A stretch of DNA of 64,000 bases. Origin: Paracoccus yeei ATCC BAA-599 (GTDB lineage Bacteria > Pseudomonadota > Alphaproteobacteria > Rhodobacterales > Rhodobacteraceae). This document shows, in pieces, positions 29,596 to 37,934 of the stretch. The notes beneath the pieces are model-generated. The model was not told the origin of the DNA. It did no database searches and saw only the letters and a program-made list of their open reading frames with translations. Position numbers and translations under genes: made by a program. How positions within the stretch are numbered: the first letter of the stretch is position 1; each line of letters starts with the position of its first letter. Where the stretch lies: the NCBI RefSeq assembly GCF_000622145.1, contig NZ_JHWH01000010.1:32018-96017 (forward strand), written 5' to 3'.

Positions 29596-29907
29596 ATGCG
29601 AGTCCGTATCTACAAGCCTGCGCGCAACGCGATGCAATCCGGCATCGCCCGCACCAAGCTTTGGGTGCTTGAATTTCCGGCAGACGATTCGCGCGAGATC
29701 GACCCGCTGATGGGCTGGACCAGCAGCGACGACACACAAAGCCAGGTCCGCCTGCGGTTCGAGACGCGCAAGCAGGCCGAGGACTATGCCCGCGAGAAGG
29801 GCCTGGAGTTCGAGGTGATCGAGCCCCACTCTCGCGCCCCGAACGTCCGTCCCCGCGGCTACGGCGAAAACTTCGCCCCCGACCGCCGCGCGCCCTGGAC
29901 GCACTAA
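29596..29907 (+). CDS. NADH dehydrogenase complex I accessory subunit, NDUFS4 (18-kDa) homologue
   Basis: 103 residues. Matches ETC complex I subunit family: [60 protein letters not shown] and a C-terminal [16 protein letters not shown]. In mitochondria and alphaproteobacteria such as Paracoccus this peripheral-arm subunit stabilises the NADH-oxidising module. It is a single gene away from the nuo operon. Its presence supports an alphaproteobacterial origin. Confidence 0.9.
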   Translation: MRVRIYKPARNAMQSGIARTKLWVLEFPADDSREIDPLMGWTSSDDTQSQVRLRFETRKQAEDYAREKGLEFEVIEPHSRAPNVRPRGYGENFAPDRRAPWTH

Positions 29908-29972
29908 CAGGCGCAGGTCCAAGGCTGGGCCCAGCGGCCCGGGATCGGGCGCGGGCTTGTCGCGTTGTTAGC

Positions 29973-30378
29973 CAGAATTCGCACAACGTCATCCCCGGCG
30001 AGGTACGGGCGACCATCGACCTGCCCCACCCCTTGGACGCGGTGCTGGAGCGGATGCAGGCCGAGGTCGGGGCGCTGGTGCAGAACGTCGCCGCAGCGGT
30101 CTGGCTTGCACACCGCGCCGGTGGTGTTCGACGCCGGATGCATCGCCTCGGTCAGGGCGGGAGCGACGATGGGGCTTTAGATGCGTGACCTCGTCTCGGG
30201 CGCCGGCCATGATGCGGCCCATGCGGCGGCCGTGGCGCCGACGACGATGATCTTCGTGCCCTGCAAGGATGGGCTGTCCCACAACCCCGCGGAATCGACC
30301 AGGCCCAAGGAATGTGCCGCCGGGACGCAGGTGCTGCTGAACGTGGTGCTGGGCTGTGATCGCCGCATGGCCGAGGCC
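29973..30378 (+). pseudogene. Broken N-carbamoyl-amino-acid hydrolase / allantoate amidohydrolase (M20 family), 3' part
   Basis: Only the C-terminal third remains, in two frames. Frame A encodes NVIPGEVRATIDLPHPLDAV followed by LERMQAEVGALVQ. A shift near 30110 moves to frame B, TAPVVFDAGCIASVRAGATM, which hits TAG at 30178-30180, and the same frame continues as MRDLVSGAGHDAAHAAAVAP, IFVPCKDGLSHNPAES and AAGTQVLLNVVLG. GAGHDA and FVPCxDGxSHNxxE are the metal- and substrate-binding signatures of this family. One frameshift and one nonsense codon make it non-functional. There is no N-terminal half upstream. Confidence 0.8.
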
Positions 30379-30586
30379 CGCAAGGAGGCCGTCGCCATGC
30401 CGCGCCGGGGTATCCGTCGCCTACCCTGCATCGCTTCACCGCCATCATCCGCACTCCTGGCACTTTTCCGGATACCGCGAGTTACAACCTCAGGTTCAGA
30501 TCGTCAGGGTCGCGAACCATGTGAGATGAACGATTGCACGACAGGTTGCTTGCGACTTTCATGAGCTTCCGCGGGAGGCGGATCCA
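30379..30586. other. Non-coding gap before the CAP/RTX gene
   Basis: About 200 bp with no supported gene, probably decayed sequence continuing from the carbamoylase remnant plus the promoter of the next gene. GGGAGG at 30571-30576 is the ribosome site for ATG 30587. Confidence 0.4.
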
Positions 30587-31798
30587 ATGTCCTTTGCATC
30601 TGCATATGAACGCTATTTCGTCGGTCTGGTGAACCAGGCCCGTCAGGCCGAGGGGCACTCGGCTTTGCGCATCGACAAAAGGCTGAACGACTCGTCCGAG
30701 GGCCACAGCCGCTGGATGCTGCAGGCCGACGTCTTCTCGCATACCGGCCAGGGTGGCTCATCCTCGCGCGAGCGGATCGAGGCGGCGGGCTTTCCGCTGG
30801 TCGGCGACTGGCACACCGCCGAAAACATCGCCTATGTCGGCATCTCGGGCGAGGGTGACCTGAAGGACGAGATCCGGGCCCTGCACCGGATGTTGCTGGA
30901 AAGCCCCGGCCACTATGCCAATATCTTGGGCGACAGCGCCTATATCGGCATCGGTCTTGAAGTTGGCTATCTTCGTGTCAACGGCCAGAACCATCGGGTC
31001 CTGATGGCGACGCAGAATTTCGGTGACACCGATGGCCAGCTGCGCGTCGATACCGGAACCTTCACCAAGGTTCCGGACCCCGGTTCCAGCCTGACCATGT
31101 CCACCCGGGCGCAATGGTTGCAGGGCTTTGACGGCAATGTCTTTGTAACCCCTGGCCCATCGCAGGCGACGGTCCGGAACGACGACTATCGCCTGACCGC
31201 GCGCAATGACGTGGCCTGGGCGGCCGCGGGCAATGACTGGATAGATGGAGGGGCGGGAAATGATCGCCTGGCAGGCGGGGCGGGAAATGACCGCCTGATC
31301 GGCGGGCTGGGCTTTGACACCCTTCAGGGCGGCGCCGGGAAAGACACGCTGCAGGGCGATTATGGCAATGACAACCTGGGCGGAAACGACGGGAACGACC
31401 AACTGCGGGGCGGTGCGGGCGAGGACCTTATGGCGGGCCACGCCGGAAACGACTGGCTGATCGGCAATGAAGGGCGTGACACGCTTTATGGCGGTGACGA
31501 CAATGACACCCTGCAGGGCGGGCCGGGTAACGACATGCTGATCGGAGGGCCGGGGGCGGACGTGTTCATCTTTCGCGCGGGCCAAGGCGCCGACACGATC
31601 AGCGGCTATCAGCGCGGTGTCGACCGCCTGCTGATCGGCGATGCGCTGCTGGATGACAACCCTGCTGCATTCATCCGGGACCACATGTCAAAAACCGCCA
31701 CAGGGGTGGTCCTTGACTTTGGCAACGCCGGGCGCATCGTCGTCAACGGGCCGAACCTGACAGTGGCGGGAGTGGCAGACGACATCTTCTCGATCTGA
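30587..31798 (+). CDS. Secreted CAP-domain protein with RTX calcium-binding repeats
   Basis: 403 residues, no Sec signal. Residues about 5-150 are a CAP/SCP-PR1 domain (LVNQARQAEGHSALRIDKRL, HSRWMLQADVFSHTGQGG, HTAENIAYVG, LHRMLLESPGHYANIL). Residues about 210-335 hold nonapeptide RTX repeats of GGxGxDxLx type (GGAGNDRLAGGAGNDRLIGG, GGPGNDMLIGGPGADVFIF). A C-terminal segment after FIFRAGQGADTISGYQRGVD is typical of type I secretion cargo. It is probably exported by a T1SS and folds with Ca2+ outside. No transporter genes are adjacent. It is the only intact gene in a decayed stretch. Confidence 0.88.
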   Translation: MSFASAYERYFVGLVNQARQAEGHSALRIDKRLNDSSEGHSRWMLQADVFSHTGQGGSSSRERIEAAGFPLVGDWHTAENIAYVGISGEGDLKDEIRALHRMLLESPGHYANILGDSAYIGIGLEVGYLRVNGQNHRVLMATQNFGDTDGQLRVDTGTFTKVPDPGSSLTMSTRAQWLQGFDGNVFVTPGPSQATVRNDDYRLTARNDVAWAAAGNDWIDGGAGNDRLAGGAGNDRLIGGLGFDTLQGGAGKDTLQGDYGNDNLGGNDGNDQLRGGAGEDLMAGHAGNDWLIGNEGRDTLYGGDDNDTLQGGPGNDMLIGGPGADVFIFRAGQGADTISGYQRGVDRLLIGDALLDDNPAAFIRDHMSKTATGVVLDFGNAGRIVVNGPNLTVAGVADDIFSI

Positions 31799-32149
31799 GG
31801 CGCGACCGCCAGAGCCTGGCCGGGGGCTGGAGGACCGAACCTGGATGTTTCTACTGCCCTCGGCCGCACCGGACCAGGGCGCGCGGCACGTTTCTGACCA
31901 ATCCCCGACACGAGCCGTTGCGCTTCACGTTCCTGCTCGCGCCGAACTTTTCGATGATGAGCCCGAGTTCGGAAATCGAGCCGATCCGGGTCGCAAATCG
32001 CTTGCTCGGCAGACCCGCCTTTGAATGGAGCACCAGCAGCATCGACGGCAGAGCGTCCATCGCATCGAACGGCCTGCCGCTTGCCGCCGAACGCATCGAG
32101 GATGTGATCTCCAGGACCGATGCCATGATCCTGTGCGGCGGCACGCGGC
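31799..32149. other. Unassigned stretch, probable gene debris
   Basis: About 350 bp with no supported gene. On the minus strand 31851-32237 there is a protein-like stretch (LPSMLLVLHSKAGLPSKRFA, IGSISELGLIIEKFGASRNV) without a clear start, sitting in another frame from the betaine-binding remnant. I do not recognise it. It is probably a further degraded gene. Confidence 0.3.
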
Positions 32150-32927
32150 TGCCCGAGGCTGACGAAGGTCCGGCCCGAGATGTCCTTGAGAAGGGCCTCA
32201 AGTTCGGGATGGGCGGCCAGCACCTCTTCGGTCGCAACCGAGGCCATTACCTGCGGGATATGACAGGTCCTGTCATCCTCAAGCAGCACGAAGTCGAAAG
32301 CCGGAATGCGGCCATCGATGAAAAAGACCAGCCCCACCTCGACCTGTCCGTCGCGCAGCGCCTGATAGATCAGCCCCGAACCCATGCGGGCAATGGTCCT
32401 GCGCGGGAACTTGCGGCCATATGCATCCTGCATCGGCATCAACCCGTCCTTGCGTCCGTAGAATTCGGCATTGCAGCCCAAGGTGATGTCCATGCCCGCG
32501 TTGATTGCCGCAGCCAGATCGCTGGTGGTGCGCAGGCCGAGCCTTTGGGCCGTTTCGCGGCACATAGGTGTCGTTCACCGCTGAACTGTCCAACCATGCG
32601 AGGTGTTGGCCGCATCAAGTTCACTCAGCTTCGCATCTCATCCCGTGGCACGCTGGCGTCTCGTGATAGTTCACAAGGTCCGGCCCGGTATATTTTCAGT
32701 AAAGATCGATCTGTCGCGACACGATCGCCTCACGGATGACGGTGCTGCCAAGGCCAGAACGAAGATCGGCCTCAAATCCCTTCGCCTCCAGATACTGCTT
32801 GGTGATCTCGGCAACCAGAATGTTCTCGGTGAACGCCTTTGATCCCAGCTTGATCGGTCCAGCATCTGCGCCGACGGGCGACGGTGGACAGCATTGCCGC
32901 GACGATGGCAGAAGGAAATCTGCGCAT
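32150..32927 (-). pseudogene. Broken glycine betaine/choline ABC transporter binding protein (ProX/OsmF/OpuAC type)
   Basis: Reads in pieces on the minus strand. ATG 32927, after AGGAAG, starts a signal peptide (MRRFPSAIVAAMLSTVA). A shift near 32876 moves to ADAGPIKLGSKAFTENILVA, EITKQYLEAKGFEADLRSGL and STVIREAIVSRQIDLY. A TGA at 32696-32698 then replaces the Trp usual before KYTG. After KYTGPDLVNYHET and WLDSSAVNDTY, another shift near 32565 leads to CRETAQRLGLRTTSDLAAAI and GSGLIYQALRDGQVEVGLVF, ending about ISGRT. At least two frameshifts and one nonsense codon. No permease or ATPase genes adjoin it. Confidence 0.8.
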
Positions 32928-33351
32928 TTCAACTTCCTGTTCTGATTTATCACCTAATCCCGTCAAGCACCGGAATGCATCGATTGGAAGGCGGCGCCGG
33001 GGGCTGTCGGTCGTGTCGGAGGGGCATGTTCTGGCATCGCAAGCCTTCGCTTGTCCTGCGAATCTCGCTTTTCTTGCAGCCGGATGCACTACGAAAATCG
33101 TCAATCTCGTCTCATGAATCGACATCGCAAGGATGATCGCCACACCAGGGGCGTATGAGCCAGCCCGCCGCCGCTGAGCGAGGGGGTGATCTGGCCACGA
33201 CCAACGCCTTTACACCGACATGATCGGATTGCCCCTCAGGCAGAAGTATTTCGCGCGCCACGGCAGCCATCCCGGAAATTCGCAGGCGGGGCTGGCCTAC
33301 GACCGGATCTGGTTGGGCGGATAGGCCGCTCTCCCACACGCCGCGCGGAGA
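32928..33351. other. Non-coding decay region, with a possible binding-protein remnant at 33196-33324 (+)
   Basis: No intact gene. On the plus strand 33196-33324 encodes YTDMIGLPLRQKYFARHGSH followed by PGNSQAGLAYDRIWLGG and a TAG stop, resembling the C-terminal part of a type I periplasmic (branched-chain amino acid-like) binding protein. It has no upstream open frame. The family call is weak. Confidence 0.3.
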
Positions 33352-34794
33352 TCACAATGCCAGGTTGAGATACTTGATCTCCATATACTCCTCCAACCCG
33401 TATTTCGATCCCTCGCGCCCCAGGCCCGAGGCCTTCACCCCGCCGAAGGGGGCGACCTCGTTCGAGATGGCGCCCGAATTGACCCCGACCATGCCGTATT
33501 CCAGCGCCTCCGCCACGCGAAAGATCCGGCCCAGGTCACGGGTGTAGAAATAGGCGGCCAGCCCGAATTCGGTGTCATTGGCATGGCCGATCGCCTCGGC
33601 CTCGTCAGAGAAACGCAGCAGCGGTGCCAGGGGGCCAAAGGTCTCCTCGCGCGCGACCAGGGCATCCGGCGGAACCTCGGTCAGGATGGTCGGCTGAAAG
33701 AAGGTGCCGCCCAGATCGTGGGGCCTGCCGCCGGCAAGGACCCGGGCGCCCTTGGCCACGGCGTCGTCGATGTGCGACTGGATTTTCCGGACCGCACCGG
33801 CATCGATCAGCGGGCCTATCGTCACGCCATCCTGCAGCCCGTCGCCGACCCGGAGCCTCGCCACCGCCGCCACCAGCTTTTCCGCGAAAGCGTCGTAAAC
33901 CCGCTCATGGACGTAAAACCGATTGGCGCAGACGCAGGTCTGGCCGTTGTTGCGGTATTTCGCTATCAGCGCGCCCTCGACCGCGGCGTCCAGGTCGGCA
34001 TCCTCGAAGACGATGAAGGGCGCGTTGCCACCAAGCTCCAGCGACAGTTTCTTGATGTCATGCGCGCATTGCGCCATCAGCAGCCGGCCCACGTCGGTCG
34101 AGCCGGTGAAGCTCAGCTTGCGCACGGCGGGATTGCCGGTCAGCTCGCCGCCGATCTCGACCGCCGCGCCGGTGACGACGTTGAGGACGCCCGCCGGGAT
34201 GCCGGCGCGCTCGGCCAGGTCGGCAAGCGCCAGCGCGGAAAAAGGCGTCTGCGGCGCGGGCTTCAGGACCATGGTGCAGCCCGCCGCCAGCGCCGGCGCC
34301 GCCTTGCGCGTCACCATGGCCGCAGGGAAGTTCCACGGCGTGATCGCGGCGGTAACGCCGATGGGCTGCTTCAGCACCAGGATGCGCCGGTCGGCCTGCG
34401 GCGCGGGGATGATGTCGCCGTACGCCCGCTTGGCCTCTTCCGCGAACCATTCGACAAAGCTCGCGGCATAGACGATCTCGCCCCGTGCCTCGGCCAGCGG
34501 CTTGCCCTGTTCCAGCACCATCAGATGCGCCAGGTCGTCCCGATGCGCGATCATCAGTTCGAACCAGCGGCGCAGCCGCGCGGCGCGGTCCTTGGCCGCA
34601 AGCGCCCGCCAGGGGCCAAGCGCGCGCTCGGCCGCGGCAATCGCCCGCCGGGTTTCCGCCGCGCCCATGACGGGCACCGTGCCGACGGGTCGGCCATTCG
34701 CGGGGTTGCGGATGTTCTGGACCTCGCCGCTGTCGGCATCAGTCCAGCTGCCATCGACATAGGCCTGCCGGCGCAAGAGGGCGGGATCAGTCAT
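33352..34794 (-). CDS. gabD: NAD(P)-dependent succinate-semialdehyde dehydrogenase (aldehyde dehydrogenase family)
   Basis: 480 residues from ATG 34794. Typical GabD: RQAYVDGSWTDADSGEVQNI, PWNFPAAMVTRKAAPALAAG, cofactor loop FTGSTDVGRLLMAQ, catalytic Glu in LELGGNAPFIVFEDADLDAA, catalytic Cys in YRNNGQTCVCANRFYVHE, and C-terminal GVKASGLGREGSKYGLEEYM. GQTCV(C) with a second Cys two residues on is characteristic of SSADH. Oxidises succinic semialdehyde to succinate at the end of GABA-type degradation. Start overlaps the PucR gene by 8 bp. Confidence 0.9.
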   Translation of the reverse strand: MTDPALLRRQAYVDGSWTDADSGEVQNIRNPANGRPVGTVPVMGAAETRRAIAAAERALGPWRALAAKDRAARLRRWFELMIAHRDDLAHLMVLEQGKPLAEARGEIVYAASFVEWFAEEAKRAYGDIIPAPQADRRILVLKQPIGVTAAITPWNFPAAMVTRKAAPALAAGCTMVLKPAPQTPFSALALADLAERAGIPAGVLNVVTGAAVEIGGELTGNPAVRKLSFTGSTDVGRLLMAQCAHDIKKLSLELGGNAPFIVFEDADLDAAVEGALIAKYRNNGQTCVCANRFYVHERVYDAFAEKLVAAVARLRVGDGLQDGVTIGPLIDAGAVRKIQSHIDDAVAKGARVLAGGRPHDLGGTFFQPTILTEVPPDALVAREETFGPLAPLLRFSDEAEAIGHANDTEFGLAAYFYTRDLGRIFRVAEALEYGMVGVNSGAISNEVAPFGGVKASGLGREGSKYGLEEYMEIKYLNLAL

Positions 34795-36325
34795 GCGGGG
34801 ATATCCTTTTCTTGGCGTCGGGTTTTCTGCCCGCGACCTGCGGCAGTCCCAGGATCTCGGCGGCCTGAAGCGCCAGCCACAGCGCCGCCACATCCGCCGT
34901 GCTGGACAGCGAGCGTCCGGTCAGCGCCTCGATTCGGCGGATGCGATAGGTCAGGCTGGCCTTGTGGATGTTGAGCCGCGCCGCCGCCTCTTTCCACGAC
35001 CGGTTCTGTTCCAGAAACACCTTGAGCGTATGCAGCAGGGCGGCGCGGGATTCCTCGTCATGTTCGGCCAGGGGGCCGAGGACGCGGCGAAAGGTCTCGC
35101 GCGCCTCATCAAGGTTCTGCGGCAGCCAGGGCAGATTGTCGGCCACGTCGGCATAGGCGACCAGCGGCTGGCCGGCATCGGCATGGGTGACGGCCAGCCG
35201 TGCCTCGCGCAGCGATTCCGCCAGCCGCTCGAAATAGCCGACCGGGGCGCTCAGCCCCATGTCGGCGCCCAGGATCGCCTGCACGCCCTCGGCGCTGCCC
35301 GCGGGCAGCAGCAGGAACAACTCCGTGCCCTGCGGCGACAGCAGCAAGGGGCGATCCCAGCGTTCGAACAGCACCGCCCCCTCGGGCAGAGAGAGCCCGC
35401 CGCGTCGGGCGACTGCCATATGGGCGCCGTCCAGCCGCATTCCGAATTGCGCCAGCTGCTTGCCCGCCTGCTGCCGGGTCAGGCGTTGGTTCAACAGATC
35501 CTCGAGCAGTTCCGACCCAAGGCGGATCGCGCGTTCATGTTCGACATGCCGGCGTTCCATGGCGATGCCGAGCACCGCCGAGATATGGTTCAGCAGGCTG
35601 TAGTCCAGCAGGTCGCGGCCGCGCCGGTGCGCCAGCAGCACGCAGCGCCGACGCGACGGGATCAGCACGCCCAGCATCTCGCCATCCTCCAGCGCAAAGC
35701 GACGCACCAGAGGCTGGGCCTTGCCGGCATCGGGCTTTTGCTGGCGCAGCATGTCGTGCAGCTGCGTCGGCAGGTCGCAGTCGCGCGGCAGCCAGACCTG
35801 CTGCGCCTGCGGGTCCCACAGGATCAGGTCGGCACGGACATCCGCCGACAGCCGTGCCAGCAGCGCGTCCAGGCCCATGCCCTCGATGGCAAGCCGCGCG
35901 CTGGCATAGATGCGGGTGATGGCGTTCCTGCGTTCGAATTCCTCGGCGCGCTGCGCGTCGATGACGGCGCGGGTAACGCTGGCAAAGGGCACGCCGTATT
36001 CCGTCATCAGCACGGGAAAGCCCAGATCCTCGGCGGTGTCCTGCAGGGCGTGCAGGTCGGCCGGGGCCTGCATGTTCTCGCCGATCATCATGCCCGCCAA
36101 CCCGGCCTGCGCCAGCGCGCGGGCATAGTCGCGCTGCGCCTGGCCGTCGCGCGGGATGCCAAGGCCGGTGGTCATCAGCAGGTCGCCCTCGCCCAGCCAT
36201 TCGGTCGGGTCGGCCAGTTCACAGACATGGGCCCAGCGGACCGGGCGGCCGGCCCCTGCGGCGCCGCTCAGCAGCCGGGTGCCAAGTTCGGGCATGTTGA
36301 TGATATCCATGATGCTGAGGGTCAT
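34787..36325 (-). CDS. PucR family transcriptional regulator
   Basis: 512 residues. N-terminal PucR domain (about 1-130: MDIINMPELGTRLLSGAAGA, GEGDLLMTTGLGIPRDGQAQ, GFPVLMTEYGVPFASV), a central region, and a C-terminal PucR HTH_30 (LKVFLEQNRSWKEAAARLNI, HKASLTYRIRRIEALTGRSL). Such regulators control purine, lactam, amine or GABA catabolism, usually as activators. It overlaps gabD by 8 bp and probably controls gabD and the nearby oxidase and hydantoinase genes. Confidence 0.87.
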   Translation of the reverse strand: MTLSIMDIINMPELGTRLLSGAAGAGRPVRWAHVCELADPTEWLGEGDLLMTTGLGIPRDGQAQRDYARALAQAGLAGMMIGENMQAPADLHALQDTAEDLGFPVLMTEYGVPFASVTRAVIDAQRAEEFERRNAITRIYASARLAIEGMGLDALLARLSADVRADLILWDPQAQQVWLPRDCDLPTQLHDMLRQQKPDAGKAQPLVRRFALEDGEMLGVLIPSRRRCVLLAHRRGRDLLDYSLLNHISAVLGIAMERRHVEHERAIRLGSELLEDLLNQRLTRQQAGKQLAQFGMRLDGAHMAVARRGGLSLPEGAVLFERWDRPLLLSPQGTELFLLLPAGSAEGVQAILGADMGLSAPVGYFERLAESLREARLAVTHADAGQPLVAYADVADNLPWLPQNLDEARETFRRVLGPLAEHDEESRAALLHTLKVFLEQNRSWKEAAARLNIHKASLTYRIRRIEALTGRSLSSTADVAALWLALQAAEILGLPQVAGRKPDAKKRISPHD

Positions 36326-36435
36326 TGCGCGGCTCGTCTGTGGGCGGGAACAACCGGAGTGTAGGGCCGCGCCTGCAAAAGGACAGGACCGCGTGGGTCA
36401 GCGCAGGATCAGGGTCGGGTTCATCGGAAGCTCCC

Positions 36436-37839
36436 TTACGGCTTGTCTTCAAGTCCGGCAGGGGCAAGGCGGGCCAGAAGCCGGTCCAGCATGGCCGGGG
36501 CCCGGCCGCGCAACTCGGCCCGTTCCTTGCGGATCACCGCCTGGCGCACCATGCGGCCGCCAAGATAGCGGAAGGGCTCGGGCGGGAAGGCCTTGCAGCG
36601 GCGCCCGACCAGCGGGCTGCGCGCCCATTCGTCGTCGCGACCCAGCGCAAGGCTGGCCAGGATGCGCCCGCCCAGGCGGCTGGGGCCGACGCCATTGCCG
36701 CTCCAGCCGATGCCGTAAAGGATGTTCGGGTGGTGCTTGAGATGGCCCAGGACCGGCAGGCTGTCATAGGTGCGGTCGATCGGACCTGACCAGCCATGGC
36801 TGATCGCGCCCTGGTCCAGCATCGGATAGGTCGCCAGCAGGTCGGCGCGGGTCAGGGCGATGCTGTCGGCATCCTCGCTGAACCGCCCGTCAATGGCCGA
36901 GCCCCAGGACAGCGCCCCGGTCCCCTTGCCAAAGGCGATGCGCCCTTCGCGCGTGGTGCGATAGTAATCGACCAGAAGCTGCGAGTCGGTGATGGATTCG
37001 CCGCCGGTCCAGCCGATCCGGTCGAGCTGCGCGCCCAAGGGCCGCGTCACCACGATCGAGCTGTTGACCGGCGTGAACAGCCGGGCCAGTTCGGGGATCG
37101 CCGCCGCCCAGGCATTGGTCGCCAGAACCACCCGGTCGGCCAAGACCGTGCCGCCCGCCGTTTCCAGCCGAACCGGAGCGCCGGGCAGAATGCGCCGGAC
37201 GGCGGTGTCTTCGTGGATCGCGACACCCGCCTGCAAGGCGACGCGGCGCATCCCCTGCACCAGCGCAAAGGGCTGCACGGTGGCGTTCGACGCCTCGAAC
37301 ACGCCGGCCAGATGGGTGGGCGAACCGGTGCGGCGGCGCAGCGCCTCGGCCTCGACGCGCTGGAACGGGGTGACGCCCAGGGCCGCGCAGGCCTTCAGCG
37401 TGCCGTCCCAGCTGTCCACATGTGCCGGTGTGGTCGCGGTCCACAGCCAGCCTTTCTGCACGAAATGCGCGTCTATGGCGTTTTCGCGGCAGAATTCGCC
37501 GATCTCGGAAATCGCGCTTTCGGCGGCGCGGCCCAGGAAAAGCGCCTGGTCCGCGCTGCAGAACGCCCGCAAGGATGCGATCTTGGGCCACCAGGACATG
37601 ACAAAGCCGCCATTCCTGCCCGAGGCCCCGCCCCCGCAGATATCCTGTTCCAGCACCACGACGCGGCAGTCGGGTTCGTTTTGTCTGATCGCCAGCGCGG
37701 TCCACAGCCCGACAAAGCCGCCGCCGATGATCGCCACATCGGCGCGCGCCTCGCCCGCAAGCGGTGTGCAAGGCACACCCGCCGGGACGGAGTCCTGCCA
37801 ATAGCTGCGCTTCAGAGGTTTCGAGATGCGAAGTTTCAT
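36436..37839 (-). CDS. FAD-dependent amine/amino-acid oxidoreductase (DAO family, PuuB/OrdL-like)
   Basis: 467 residues. N-terminal FAD-binding Rossmann motif ADVAIIGGGFVGLWTALAIR with RVVVLEQDICGGGASGRNGG, the ASGRNGG loop typical of gamma-glutamylputrescine oxidase and related enzymes; C-terminal ILYGIGWSGNGVGPSRLGGR. Substrate could be a secondary or primary amine. Its place between gabD and the hydantoinase genes suggests it makes the aldehyde used by GabD, for example from GABA or another omega-amino acid. That link is inference. Confidence 0.8.
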   Translation of the reverse strand: MKLRISKPLKRSYWQDSVPAGVPCTPLAGEARADVAIIGGGFVGLWTALAIRQNEPDCRVVVLEQDICGGGASGRNGGFVMSWWPKIASLRAFCSADQALFLGRAAESAISEIGEFCRENAIDAHFVQKGWLWTATTPAHVDSWDGTLKACAALGVTPFQRVEAEALRRRTGSPTHLAGVFEASNATVQPFALVQGMRRVALQAGVAIHEDTAVRRILPGAPVRLETAGGTVLADRVVLATNAWAAAIPELARLFTPVNSSIVVTRPLGAQLDRIGWTGGESITDSQLLVDYYRTTREGRIAFGKGTGALSWGSAIDGRFSEDADSIALTRADLLATYPMLDQGAISHGWSGPIDRTYDSLPVLGHLKHHPNILYGIGWSGNGVGPSRLGGRILASLALGRDDEWARSPLVGRRCKAFPPEPFRYLGGRMVRQAVIRKERAELRGRAPAMLDRLLARLAPAGLEDKP

Positions 37840-37857
37840 AGGTCTCTTCCCTGTCCC

Positions 37858-37871
37858 TTGCCCGCGGGCAA
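37858..37871. promoter_or_regulatory. Perfect 14-bp palindrome before the FAD oxidase gene
   Basis: TTGCCCGCGGGCAA at 37858-37871 is fully self-complementary and ends about 18 bp upstream of the start codon at 37839. The length and position suit an operator, possibly for the PucR regulator. Not tested against other promoters. Confidence 0.4.
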
Positions 37872-37883
37872 AAGGCTTCTGCT

Positions 37884-37911
37884 GGCGGCGCGGGGGAACG
37901 CCCGCGCCGCC
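37884..37911 (-). terminator. Strong hairpin between hyuB and the FAD oxidase gene
   Basis: GGCGGCGCGGG (37884-37894) and CCCGCGCCGCC (37901-37911) pair over 11 bp with a 6-base loop. It lies 24 bp after the hyuB stop in transcript direction. No U-run. Likely terminator or attenuator separating hyuA/hyuB from the oxidase gene. Confidence 0.55.
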
Positions 37912-37934
37912 GGGATTGCAAGGAGGGGTCGGGG

